DNA of 41,176 nucleotides from Gracilariopsis chorda (taxonomy: Eukaryota > Rhodophyta > Florideophyceae > Gracilariales > Gracilariaceae). Shown piece by piece: positions 1 through 9,949 of the stretch. The first letter of the stretch is position 1; every line of letters begins with the position of its first letter. The translations under genes and the position numbers were made by a program. Location: positions 1 through 41,176 of the forward strand of contig NBIV01000485.1 of the NCBI GenBank assembly GCA_003194525.1, written 5' to 3'. A model generated the notes under the pieces. The model did not search any database. It saw only the letters and a program-made list of their open reading frames with translations, and had not been told where the DNA came from.

Positions 1-1300
1 ATGCAGTGCGCTCTGGGGTCCCGTATTCCCAACAGCACAGAATGGTGAACTATGAGAACTTTAATTTTATCCCTTCACGCTACCCGGCATATCACGCAAT
101 CATAGACCAGGTGCCGCCTATGTCTTATGGCGAAACTCTGCTATGGAATGTGACAAACTCGGAGAGAATCACTACGAGGAAAAAGGTGCGACCGGAACAG
201 AAGTGTAGGCATTGCTGAAGGAACTCATTTGCAGGTTTAGTCAGCCAGGAGACCTAGTGGTTGACCTCTTTGGGGACGTTCTCTACAGCGATGGCATGCA
301 TGGAACTGCCGAAGCACCGGATATTTGTAGGATGTGAAGACGATAAAGCTTGCTTTGAACACGCAAAGCATGCTGCTATTGTTCGTTTTGCTTCTATAAT
401 CCGGGAGGGAAACACCAATCTTGAGAAGAACCAAGAGCTCAGGAAGATGGCCCATACTGTTGTCATCGCATTTCCAATGGGCAGATTGAGGCATAACTTG
501 TCATGGAAGGCAGTCAATGGCTTTTCTCCGTACCAGATGCTTCCCCCACACGTCGTCCAGTTCCTGTCGACGCTGTGGAGAAGTGAAGAGGTAGCCAAAT
601 TGGGTAAGAGCAGGACCTTCGATCAATGGCCTAGCGTGCTGCAGGGTAGGATGAAATCTGGAGAACATGAACTCGCTGCTGGCAATGGAAGCTGTGCATT
701 ATGGACTACGAATCAGCAAGTCTACTATTCGCCACGATAACGCTGGTGTTGGAGTGTTTGCAACTCGTCGAATTGCTGTAGGGGAGGTAGTGTGCTACTT
801 CTATGGGACACTCGTGTATCATTGATCTGACGAACCGTAAAGAAGTGCACAAGACCTACGGGGACGGAGTTATGGTGTGACGAAGGATCGCTTTCGAAAA
901 TATGCGGTGGAGGTGGATGTTCATGGGCATCAGTTCTCTGCACTACCTCATCGGAGAACACTGAACCATGGAAAACAAACCAACCGATTCTTTGGGTTGT
1001 TCCAGCTCTGTTTTGTGTTGCAGGGTATATTAACGACCCTAAGTATGTCGAAGGCGATAAGGACTTAGATGCTTACGGTAGATGGCCTTGTGAAAAAGCG
1101 TGAGGCTAACGTGCGGATGAAACGTTCACCTGGCCTAGGGCTGAACCGTAGGAAACTAACAGACTACAGACTTATCAAGCTGGAAGCCCTTGTTGAAATA
1201 GAGGAAGGGGACGAAAATCTTTAGTGAATACGGAAATGTCTATGATTGGCATACTCAGACGCATCTGCGTATAGATGATGGAGCTATTGTAATTGACTAG
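1..1300 (+). pseudogene. Decayed DNA N6/N4-methyltransferase C-terminal half joined to a SET domain (5' end outside window)
   Basis: Several short frames read as one broken protein. From 6 comes a segment ending LLWNVTNSERITTRKK..RPEQK. A frame change near 212 gives LLKELICRFSQPGDLVVDLFG. The frame at 261-740 gives TFSTAMACMELPKHRIFVGCEDD. Together these match the FSxPGDLVxDxFxGxxTxxxA..R.FxGxExD pattern (motif I and following) of the amino-methyltransferases whose DPPY motif lies upstream; that part is off the window. A new frame at 700-825 gives GVGVFATRRIAVGEVVCYFYG, the start of a SET domain. Further fragments give WVVPALFCVAGYINDPKYVEGD (about 990-1105), REANV and LEALVEIEEGDENL (1096-1224), then SEYGNVYDW, matching the AGYIND...AN...I..GDE.L..YG order of SET C-termini. 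At least five frame changes make it a pseudogene. It is unclear whether the two domains were one protein or neighbours. DNA and protein methylation are inferred roles only. Confidence 0.6.
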
Positions 1301-1562
1301 CTTATATACTAAAGAAACCGAGTTTGTAAACCACATAGCTACTTTAGTGAAAAAAGTCCTTGATGGGGGGGCGATTATGTCAGGGGACCCATTCGGTTAA
1401 CGAGTGGTAGGAACATCAGGGTAATTTTTTTCATGTTTTCAGAGAGGTGGAACTAATGCCAAAAACCCTTCGTGGCTTTTCGTGAGTTCTTCCTGCTCGG
1501 CACACGTCGTTTTAGGGCCGCGGTGTTTCCCCGCCACAAGCACGCGACATTATCTAACAGCT
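1301..1562. other. Intergenic stretch without recognisable features
   Basis: No protein-like reading frame is visible. It contains a run of seven G near 1365 and short T-rich stretches. It separates the SET remnant from the next decayed gene and could hold the end of a transposable element, but no terminal repeat was found. Confidence 0.4.
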
Positions 1563-3893
1563 ATGCCCGTGAAGGGGAAGAAGAGAGGCGCCGGGAGGGA
1601 AGGCGCGACGAATGCACCGAAAACGCGACGGAGGGGTGTGGAGGAACGAAGTCCGAGTGGCACGAAAGGACCTCAGGTAGGAGCTACCCGCGTTCCGAGG
1701 AGCGGTTTGTCCGGGAGAAAAGGAGGGACAGGGGTTCAAACCCAAGTGGCGCATCGGATCGCACGATAAACGATAATTTGAGGCCGGAGCTCTCCCGAGA
1801 GGCGCGGTCTGGCAAGGAACCAAGGCGCGTGCAACGGATGAAGCGGAGATCCAACGAGGAAGCTGCGAAACACGACAGGAGCGGAGTGGAGGGAGATGGT
1901 GTTTCCGAGCAGGCACGCGCTGAAGGCTCAGGAGTGAGGAAGGTCTTGTCGTGTGGAAAGGAGGTGCAGGGAGTGTCGTAACTCCAAGCGACGTGGAGCT
2001 CCCAGTGGTAATCAAGAGCGCGCGCAAGAAGAGGTGAATGTTTATTTGCCTGATAGCGAAGGAGAGCGCGAAGATGAGATTACGAAGGGGAGGTGTACCG
2101 AAGGAAGTGCACGTGAGAAGCACGGGCGGTGTTCTAATTTATTTCATGAGAATGAGGCCACGAGAGATCAAGATGGAAATGGTGGCACTCCCATCCGATC
2201 GAGGAATATGGACATCGTGCCTGACGTAGAGAAAGAAAGCGGACGCAATGCGCTGCGTACACCGGAAGGAATGCGGGAGAGAAGGCGAAGAATTTCGGTA
2301 TCATTTGACCGATCTTTCGAAATGGGATTGGAGGCGGAAGAGAATGTGAATAAGTCACCCCGTGATGAGCAAGTGGTGAGTACCGATGTTGTGAAGGACC
2401 TTGATGATGATGAGATCGGTGTGTTGTCTAGACCTACATTGGTTCAGAAGGTGAATTCGCTAAAGGGAGAACTTGGAAGCCTTAAGGAGGACCATACTAC
2501 TTTAAAGATATCTTTGAAGCTGACACAGGAGGAACTGAAGAGGGTGAGGGAAGAAGTGATCGAGAAGAACATGCTGATTGACAGTTTGAGGGAAGGGATA
2601 AAGGTAAGGAGTGCGGAGAGAAGAAGAGCTGAAGGGGGAGACACTGATTTGACGAGGCGTAAAAAGTATGTGGTTGATGTGGACGAGAGCTTTTATGGAT
2701 TTGCTAGGGTAGTGTATGATAGGATATTGTATTACGCAAAGTTGGAAGTGTCGGAGCTTTGTTTTACTACGGATCGAATGGAGAGGAACTGGACGAACCG
2801 GTGTGAGATCTTAGGGAAAGGGACGGAGTCGAGTGTATTCGTAGTGGGAGGGAACGAAATTGTTCCTCGGTGTCCCTTTGAGATCATATCGGAGAATGAG
2901 GGCGTATACACCGAGTTAGCGAGGAGGAAGCAATGAACTTTTGAAGTATTTGATTGGTGTTGAGATTGAAGGGCATAGATGGGAGTCGATTCGACAAGCG
3001 GGTAAGAAGATTCAGTGTATGCAGGACGTAGCTTGGGACAGGTGTTTGAGGCAGCGTATGAAGCAAACGTTGAGCGATGTGATTGGGGTTCGGAAGCGGG
3101 TGGCACGGGAAAGTTGTTTTCGCTACTTGGGTATGACTTGATAGCAAGACGTGGTGAGACCTCAGGAGGGACAGAGCTTGATGTGGAATTGAAGAAGCAG
3201 TTAGAGGAAGCGAGAAGCAAGTTAATGGGAAAGGAGGTAGAGAAGAGCCGAATCTTATGTGCATGGAGAATGAGTGCGATTGACGATCTTACATATTCTG
3301 GATTTCAAGTTGCTCGAAGGTTAAGGGACTTTGGTGGGGAGGACATGTACTTTAAGAACGGAGCTGCGGTAGAAGTGCTGGCAGAGTTTATGGGATATGA
3401 GGTGGTACCGGGAGGCGAAGGGATGACAGATTATGTGGATGGAACTGTTGATGCATTTGGCACGCTTGGATGCTTGGATCGGATGTGTTTTGACTGCGTT
3501 GGACACGAATGTGGGCCGTGGAGGAAAACGGCAGTTATTGTTTTTCAAAGTTGTTTGGTGAGTATCTCCCGCTTGCTCTGGAGAACATAATTGGGGGTGG
3601 CATGGGAGAGAGTGAGGGAACGGCACCATGAGGAATTGGAGAATGAAGGGTTCGACGAGGGGATCCGCGTCGCATAGCAGGGAATGAGAATAGGAAAGCG
3701 ACGGTTGCGCTTTGGATACCTTCGAAGCGGGAGATCTACTTGGCAATGAGGGATGAGTACTTCGTGGAGCACCTGACGAAAACGACTTGGAGGGGTGCTT
3801 GACTGTTATGTTGCTGCTTGTCGGCCGGAGGATGTGTGGATGAAGAGGTTGCAGAATGTGAACGGAGGGAATGGGAGGAATGGTTCAAGGTAA
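1563..3893 (+). pseudogene. Unrecognised decayed protein gene with basic N-terminus and coiled coil
   Basis: I do not recognise this family. An ATG at 1563 opens a Lys/Arg-rich segment (MPVKGKKRGAGREG...). The frame then changes to an acidic/basic stretch up to 1981. The frame 1953-2936 (327 codons) is the longest open part. In it, residues about 160-215 (LVQKVNSLKGELGSLKEDH..., ELKRVREEVIEKNMLIDSL) form a heptad-like coiled coil, followed by a more conserved-looking part (YVVDVDESFYGFARVVYDRILYYAKLEV). After 2936 protein-like sequence continues in shifting frames: ELLKYLIGVEIEGHRWESIR near 2940, 3015-3590, WERVRERHHEELENEGFDEG near 3600-3680, NRKATVALWIPSKREIYLAMRDEYFVEHL near 3690-3790, and CYVAACRPEDVWMKRLQNVNGG up to the TAA at 3891. 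An AAG|GTAAGA at 3888-3896 resembles a 5' splice donor, so some breaks might be introns. It converges tail-to-tail with the minus-strand transposase and could belong to the same element. Confidence 0.4.
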
Positions 3894-6800
3894 GAGCTCT
3901 ACGGTGAAATGGAGGGTGTTGAGGGAGGCGAGTAGTTGTTTCAAGTGGAACGGATAGTTTATGGAGGGGTAGTGGAATGGGGTTGTAGGGCTTTGAAGCG
4001 GTGTCGCGATAGAAGCGGTTAATGTAGAAACGATGGAAACGCCAGTGAAGTCGAGACGTGAAGGGTGGGGCGGGGTAGTTTTGACGCACGACGTGCACTG
4101 CACCGAGAATGGAAGTTGAAGGAACGAGTCCGAACCAAGGGGAAACGTTATCGTCTGTGGATGGTTTGGAGATGGGAACGGGATTTGTGGTGTGGTTGTG
4201 TTCGTCATCGGTTGACCATCGAAGGGATACACAGTTGAGGGTTATATCTACTTGGTCGCGAGGTGGTACGACTTCGAGAAATTGTACAAATGAAAATTCC
4301 TCTGTGGTCGAGGTGGGGAAAGTTGAGGAAGCAGAAGGTACTGTGAAGCGAACGAGGGCGATGAGCTTGGAGACCCATACGATGGGTTTGGATGAAGAGG
4401 AGGAGTTTGTGCCCGCCACGAGGATGTGGGAGAAGTTTGCAGACTTCGAGGGTCCGAAGGATTGAACGGCGAAGATGCGCTGAAGGAGAGAGACAGGAAG
4501 TTCTTGAAGCATGAGTTCGTTTTGTTCGGGGTTGTAATTGTCGAGGGTGGGAGTGTAGCCGCCGACGACGTATCCTGAGTTGAGGATGGTGAGACGAGTT
4601 TGACGTAGTTGTTTCGTGGAGAGGTCGAGGTTGAGGTATTCGATTGAGAGAGAGATAAACGAATGGAGAGCCGTGTGACCGAGTTGTGAGATGATGGAGA
4701 GAGTTTCTGCGGAGAAGAGTTCTTGAAGAAGTTTTGGAGAAGCGTTTGGATTGGATCCGAGGTACTTTGCAGCAGTGAAGATGTCGTAGAATGAGATTTG
4801 TTTTCCGTCGCGTACAAAGCATGGTTTTCGGGGTTCGGTTGGAGTTTTTGATGGAGGATGAGAAGCAATAGAGGGTTCTGCTGAGAGTGGATTCCAATCC
4901 TTGATGGCGGTGGAGCGGTCTATAGCGCGGATGGTTTCGTTGTGGGCAGTGGCTCTTCGTTTGGATGTCTTGGAGTAGTGAGATTTGAAGAGGACGTGGG
5001 CATGTTCGAATATGCCTGCGTCGTTGAAGTGCAGACCTCCGTATCTACGTATGTCGTCGACGATGTGATCGAGGAAATGGAACTTGAGGGTACCGAGGTG
5101 CGAAGAGTGGTAGGGTCCGAGGACGGTGGTGGCTGTGAGTTTGAAGGATCTGATCTGTCGTTCGAGTGATTTGAGAGAGTCTTCGGTCCATTCGGAAGTG
5201 GAGTTGTATCGCATGGCGTAGAGAACGAGATCTGTGTACTTGGTGAAGACGGAAGTGATTGGGGAGGAGTCGATTTCGTTGCAGCATCTGTCGAAGAATG
5301 CTCCGATGAAGGGGAACACCATGTCGAGTGCGCGGTAATCTTTTGCTTCGAGCATTCCACGGAGTCCTTCTGTGGTGAAGAAGCCGTTAAGAGCTTGAGC
5401 GTTGTCGGAGGTGGAGAAGTCTATGTGGAGTCCAGTTGCAGGGGAATCTTTTTCGATGGCCGCAAGAATGGAGTTGGAGTGTTTGAGGATGGAGGTGCGG
5501 ATGGATTGGAAGGATCTCTTGGATTTGCTGGGACCGACAATGGAGAAGAGGGAATCGGATCGGAGACGTTCGATTGCGGTGGCTTTGATGAGTTTAGAGA
5601 CGCCGAGGTGGAAGTTATGCAGTGGCTCGAAGGCGAAGATGTTGTAAGAAGAGAGAAGCGGAGTGATGTTGAAGATGGGGTATGATTCGAAGAGAGAAGT
5701 GTACTTTGCGAGGGAGAGAGAATGAAGTGCTGTTGCTGCCTCTTCTTTTTTGGTGCGTGCCACTTTTGGTTTCCGGGCGAGTTGCGCTTCCTCGGATTCG
5801 CGGAGAAGGCAGGTGTGCTGTCTGCGATTGGTTCGAGTTTGGAGTTGTGTGCGGAAGGGGATGGGATCTGTATTGAGGAAGAGGTGTTCCCGAGGGACGG
5901 TGCATCTCGGGCAAGGGTGCTGCGGCCGTGTTCCGTGGGAGATGGCGAGGATGTCCTTTGCTTCGGGGATGTCTGCGCAATAGCTGGCGAGGATGGGGTG
6001 GCAGTGGCGGAAGACACCGTGAGCGTCACGGAAGGAGAATCCTGGGAGCGCAGAGGTGAGGAGTGGGTTGAGGATGGTAGAGATGGCGCGCTGAATGAGG
6101 TTCATTTTGGTCTCGCGTGGGATGTTGGAGGATGATTTCGGGACGTAGTCGCCGCCGTCGTCGAAGGCGGTAAACGGGGAGAAGGACGTTGGAAGGTATC
6201 CGAGGAGTGTGAGATTTTCGGATATACACTTTCGGCGGAGGGCATCGGAGAAGTTGAGAAACGTGACGTGGAAGGGGTAGGAATTGACGGAAGAGCTTTT
6301 CAGGGAGGTTGCGGACTTGTCCGAGTAGAGCTGGACGAGGCCGATGAATGATTCGATACCGGTTTCCTGGGGGGTGTGCCAGACGATGTCATCGACGGGG
6401 GACTGCATAATTTCCTGTTTGATGGCTGGGACGACTTTCTTTCCGAGGGCTGCAGCCATGGGATGTGCGAAAGCCGGGTGACCAGAAGACGAAGAAGATG
6501 AGGAAGATTGAGATACCGGCTGTAAGAAGGTGTTGTTGAGGTGTGCGAGTGCGAGTTGTTGCTTGAGGACGTCGATGGCACGTTTCTGGAAGAGGGTTGC
6601 GGAGAAGGTGTTGCGCTTGTCTGTGATGGTGGAAGGGATGAAGCCGTTGGAGCTGATGCGTTGCTTGAAGAGGTCCTCTTGCAGTGCGAGGCACTGCCTG
6701 GCGGAGGAGATGGAGGTCTGGAAGGAGGACTTGGAGAAGTCTGGATGGTTGAGGATGGAGATGAGCTCGTCTGCTTTGCGGGTGCTGACGGAGGATGCGA

Positions 6801-7220
6801 TGGAGGAGATGTAGAGGACGAGTTGTTCGAGATGAGGGTTGTCGGCGAGAGGGGAAGGGGAACGAGAAGGGGCGGGAGAAGGGGGTTTGAGGAGGAGACG
6901 GAGCCGATGGCGTGACTTGCGATATGGTAAGCGTCTTGGGTTTGAAGAGAGAGGGAAGCCTGTTGAAGTTCATATGGATCATCATCGGCGAGGGGGACGT
7001 TGTCGGAAGGACGGTGAGAGGGAAGGGGAGGAGAATTGATGGAGACGTTGGGAACGGATTTTTGCTTCTTGGTCCTGGGAGGGAACTGAACTGGAGCGGT
7101 GGCTGTGGAGGAGGAACGCTTGTTGGCGGTGAGGCGATGGGGGCACCTGCGTTGGTGACTCTGAAGAGAGTATGTGGTGCGGCCGTGGAAGGAGCAGCGA
7201 GGGTAGCAACAGGGGAACAT
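3736..7220 (-). pseudogene. Plavaka/CMC-type (Tnp2-like) DNA transposase with N-terminal zinc finger, one frameshift
   Basis: The ATG at 7220 (minus) begins MFPCCYPRCSFHGRTTYSLQSHQRRC, a C-x3-4-C-x12-H-x3-C finger typical of Plavaka-like transposases. A Ser/Pro-rich linker follows. Protein-like sequence then moves to another frame near a G5 run at 6881-6885 (PHLEQLVLYISS, ADELISILNHPDF). This continues into the 907-codon open frame from 6459 to 3736. Within that frame, LVQLYSDKSATS (Asp about residue 47) with YPFHVTFLNFSDALRRK fits the first catalytic Asp region of the RNase H fold. CADIPEAKDILAISHG...HPCPRC (Asp 163, Cys 183 and 186) fits the second Asp and the inserted zinc motif. ADIPE and FAFEPLHNFHLGVSK are further family-like landmarks. 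The last ~50 codons lie antisense to the end of the converging gene and look like spurious extension, so the true end is probably near 3894-4060. Terminal inverted repeats were not found. Cut-and-paste activity is inferred from family. Confidence 0.75.
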
Positions 7221-7440
7221 GGTGCGGGAAGGAGAGTTGAAGGATTGGAAGGAGAAAGGGGAGCAAAGGGGTTGTTGGAGAGCGAAATGCGGGAGCGTAA
7301 TTATTATGGCGCACGGGGATGAAGTGGAGCAGGTGATGCCGAGCGTTTTGCGCTGGCTCGTGGACTGGTGCATGCTATGAAAGGCCGCAGACACTGACAA
7401 CGAGTGAAGGATAGCGAGGGCTATCATGTTTTGTAAACTC

Positions 7441-7792
7441 TAATGTATTTCCTATATATGTATTTATCTGAGCATCCTATCCTTCTATTTGAAGGGGCAG
7501 TTCCGGTGGTCCGGTCAGATTTTCAATCTCACGTTCACATGTGAAGGTATGTAGTAGTGGAGTCTGGACTCCACTTCGCGGAGTCTGGACTCGGTTTTTG
7601 GTCCGAAATAACTTGGAAATGTGAAGTGCTTTACTAGTTTATACTTTCAAAAAACTAGCAGTGTTGAATGTGTGAAAATATTTTGATGGAAATTGATTCA
7701 TTCAAAAGTGGGTTTTAAGAGTCGATATCCGTCCATTTCAATTCTTTCCCTTTTGATTGTCAAACTAGCATTCCGAAAACACCGACGTAAAC
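7441..7792. other. Intergenic A/T-rich stretch with duplicated GAGTCTGGACTC
   Basis: No protein-like frame is present. GAGTCTGGACTC occurs twice, about 20 bp apart (near 7560 and 7580). Each copy is palindromic except for its two central bases, so it could fold or bind a dimer. A GAAG|GTATGT near 7541-7550 resembles a 5' splice donor. The stretch lies between the transposase start and Helitron 1 and may contain the outer end of the Plavaka element. Confidence 0.35.
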
Positions 7793-7978
7793 ATGGCCGC
7801 ACGCCCTCTTCAGCGCATGCATAAACCTCTTTTGGTGCAACGCCTCCCTGCCATTCAAAACATTCACCAGCAGCAGCAGCAGCAGCAAAGCTCAGAGCTC
7901 ATTGGCTGCTGCTGCATCTTGACTGCCGCTGCTGCTCAGTGGCTGGCACTACAGTATCAGTGGCTGGCAATACAGTAA
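7793..7978 (+). repeat. CAG-rich leader repeat, copy 1
   Basis: This segment resembles 14567-14725. Both contain a CCCTTCAGCGCA-like block, a second block (CGCCTCCCTGCCAT here, CGCCTCTCTTCCAT there), a CAG triplet run (about 7870-7887 here), a GGCTGCTGCTGC block, a TTGACTGC block and a TGG-CAGCACTACA-like block. The two copies flank the Helitron-1 coding region as direct repeats. It is open for 61 codons but reads as low-complexity Gln, so no protein is called. Confidence 0.55.
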
Positions 7979-8104
7979 ATGACTGCAGTGCCAGCCACTC
8001 AGCAGTACCTGGCTTGCACGACACGTGGCTGCCTTTATTCACTGCCCCAGTGCAGCACAATGCATATAGCATATATACTGCACTGGCAGAGTGCAAAAAG
8101 CATT

Positions 8105-8146
8105 TTGCTTGCTGATCCTAACCACTTTTTTCATCTCCCATTGCAG
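8105..8146 (+). promoter_or_regulatory. Possible 3' splice acceptor in the Helitron-1 leader
   Basis: CTAAC at 8118-8122, a pyrimidine run, and TTGCAG at 8141-8146 form a textbook branch point, polypyrimidine tract and acceptor. It would end a 5' UTR intron upstream of the ATG at 8753. A possible donor (AAG|GTATGT) lies near 7547. Only transcript data could confirm it. Confidence 0.3.
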
Positions 8147-8255
8147 GCTGGCCAATAGCGCAGTGTCGTAACCTTTTGCTACTTTGGGCACTGTTTGCTG
8201 GCCTGGGACCTAGGCAAGGCCAAGCTCGTGTGCAGGTTGCCACAAGAGTAACCCA

Positions 8256-8585
8256 CTAAGTAACACGGATCTGGGAAAGGTCAGGTGCTCCTCTGTGGTA
8301 TACTGGTCGTTTGACGGCGATCAGGAAGTCTGAGGGTTTACCGGACCTAATACCAGCTTGCTGTGTAGGGCCCGGGGCGGCCGCCGTGTCGTACCTCTTG
8401 GGGCCGGAAAGCACACTTCGGTGTTTGAGTAAAGGCAGACCAATCCTTACAACCGGACGCGGGTTAAACATCAAACGGCTTGAAAACCGGCTGGGCACAC
8501 TCCGCCCGTCATAATCCAACAGGAGTGTGTCGAGAGTCCTTGTGCTGCGCACGACTGCATCGTGTAAATATAAGCCTTGCAGCAA
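8256..8585. other. GC-rich structured segment of unknown nature in the Helitron-1 leader
   Basis: This ~330-bp stretch is richer in G+C than its surroundings and open in long frames on both strands (109 codons minus, 67 plus), but neither protein looks real. It holds a UUCG tetraloop hairpin (ACAC-TTCG-GTGT, 8413-8424) and a GGCGGCCGCC palindrome near 8375. It may be a non-coding RNA, an inserted short element, or a structured 5' UTR. I do not recognise it as a known snRNA, SRP RNA, RNase P RNA or rRNA fragment. Confidence 0.3.
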
Positions 8586-8602
8586 TTTCTTTTAATTGCT
8601 GC
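8579..8602. repeat. Perfect 9-bp inverted repeat upstream of the Helitron-1 ORF
   Basis: GCAGCAATT and AATTGCTGC are separated by TCTTTT, giving a perfect 9-bp stem with a 6-nt loop about 150 bp before the ATG at 8753. It could be a structural or regulatory hairpin in the leader; the role is unknown. Confidence 0.55.
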
Positions 8603-8752
8603 ATGCGACAAGGCCCAGTGGGTGGAAAGCAACAAACTGCAACCATTTTTTCACACTCAAAGTTTTGTTATATTAGAAATTATTCTGGAACTCTGCCAAA
8701 TTTTTAGCGATTTAAACAAATAGAATTGTTTTCCTTTTTTTGGTAAATTGAA

Positions 8753-9709
8753 ATGACGAGAGGAGGTCCACGTCCAAACTCTGGTGGGGCCAGACCAAAC
8801 TCTGGAGGTGCTCGAAGAAATTCTGGAGGAGCCAGAGCCAATTCTGGAGGTGCACGAGCCGATTCTGGAGGTGCTCGAGCCAATTCTGGAGGTGCACGAA
8901 CCAATTCTGGCGGTGCACGAGCCAATTATGGAGGTGCAAGAGCCAATACTGGGGGTGCTCGAGCCAATGCCGGAGGTGCCAGAGATAATTCTGGAGGTGC
9001 CAGAGCCAATTCCGGAGGCGCCAGACAGAATGCTGGAGGTGCTCGAGCAAACGCTGGAGGCGCCAGAGCCAATTCTGGAGGGGCCAGAGCCAATTCCGGT
9101 GGTGCCAGAGCCAATTCGGGAGGGGCCAGAGTGAACTCGGGAGTCTCAAGGCCAGGAGCTGGACGACCTCGACGATTACCAGTTCCTCCCGCTCCAGATG
9201 ACATACCGGTAAATGAGAGCGGAGCGCACGTGCAAGGACTCATTGTTCCAGCCGTGGAAGAGGACGAAATCACTCCTGCACCTACTTCGGTTGCAGCTGC
9301 AGATAGCACAAGCGGCGCTGGAGCCAGTGGGTCCGTTGCCATAGGTCTACCAACTTCGTGCCCAAATCCTGGGTTTCTGGAGTTTGTGAGAGGATTTCCA
9401 AGTCACATTACACCGCCTCCGATGCCTCTTCCTCTCCCACCGATGCCTGCAGAACAGATGCCGGTTGCAATGGAAGTGGAAGAGGATGAGATCATCCCTG
9501 CTCCTTCACAGCCACCGCTGTCACCACCGCCGCCACAGCAGCCTCCTCTGCCACAATCTGAACAAAAAGAGGAACAGATGCCAGTCCCGATGGAAGTGGA
9601 AGAGGATGAGATCACCCCGGCTCCCTCACACCAGCCGCAACATCAGCCACAGCAACAGCTTGATACGACGATCATGCAGTGTGCTGGACGTCCCGATCGA
9701 GGACTGTAA
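8753..9709 (+). pseudogene. Helitron-1 N-terminal region: GGARANS heptad array, GAGRP motif and acidic repeats
   Basis: ATG at 8753 opens 318 codons to a TAA at 9707. Residues 4-129 are 18 tandem GGxRxxx heptads (mostly GGARANS), ending in SRPGAGRPRR, an AT-hook-like basic motif. A Pro-rich part follows with three copies of VEEDEI(T/I)PAP, two of them within MEVEEDEI. The same frame continues after the TAA into zinc motifs and Rep sequence, so this was probably the N-terminus of the Rep-helicase protein rather than a separate gene. The basic array may bind DNA and the acidic repeats may bind a protein; both are inference. Confidence 0.6.
8762..9139 (+). repeat. 21-bp coding minisatellite (18 heptad units)
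   Basis: Eighteen 21-bp units each encode GGxRxxx, with Ala at position 3 in all but the first, and Ala-Asn-Ser favoured at positions 5-7. The 21-bp period keeps frame, so copy number could change without breaking the protein. Silent differences between units (GGT/GGA/GGC, GCC/GCA/GCT) show that the array is not newly expanded. Confidence 0.85.
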
Positions 9710-9949
9710 CGCGTGTACTATGCGTGGGATACCGCGGCTGATGAACCTTGGAATGATCCATCCATACGGGCAAGCGTTCCAGAGTTTGAGACGCTTTCCA
9801 CTGCGGGTCAAAGGCGATGCGGAAGATGCGGCGAGCACTCACACACGCTCTCCTCCTGCCCGTAAGCGGATTGGACATTGAGAATTCATAGCTGCAAGTA
9901 CTGCGGATGCGTTTTGCTTGGCAAAGAGACCAATGAGCTGTGCTGTTGA
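9710..9949 (+). pseudogene. Helitron-1 zinc-motif region (CCHC knuckle and CxxC/CC motif)
   Basis: This is in the same frame as 8753-9709 and 9950-10615. It gives VYYAWDTAADEPWNDPS, then CGRCGEHSHTLSSC at 9818-9859, an exact C-x2-C-x4-H-x4-C zinc knuckle. After a TAA at 9863 it gives HSCKYCGCVLLGKETNELCC, which matches the CxxC...E...CC motif found just before the Helitron Rep domain. A TGA at 9947 closes the stretch. Zinc binding by the Rep N-terminus is known in Helitrons; a CCHC knuckle there is less usual and suggests single-stranded nucleic-acid binding. Confidence 0.6.

Noticed and set aside
4109..7322. Plus-strand open frames opposite the transposase
   Set aside because: They are antisense shadows of a long conserved-looking transposase frame and are rich in repeated Glu/Val/Gly from its codon bias.
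7861..7978. Poly-Gln protein at the CAG run
   Set aside because: A short low-complexity frame within a repeat that is shifted in its second copy at 14567-14725.
8256..8585. 109-codon minus-strand protein gene
   Set aside because: No recognisable domain or protein-like pattern; the plus strand is equally open, as expected for a GC-rich stretch.
8712..9342. Minus-strand and other-frame ORFs over the heptad array (APPELA and EPILEV repeats)
   Set aside because: The 21-bp period opens several frames; only the GGARANS frame has an ATG with continuation into Rep motifs.
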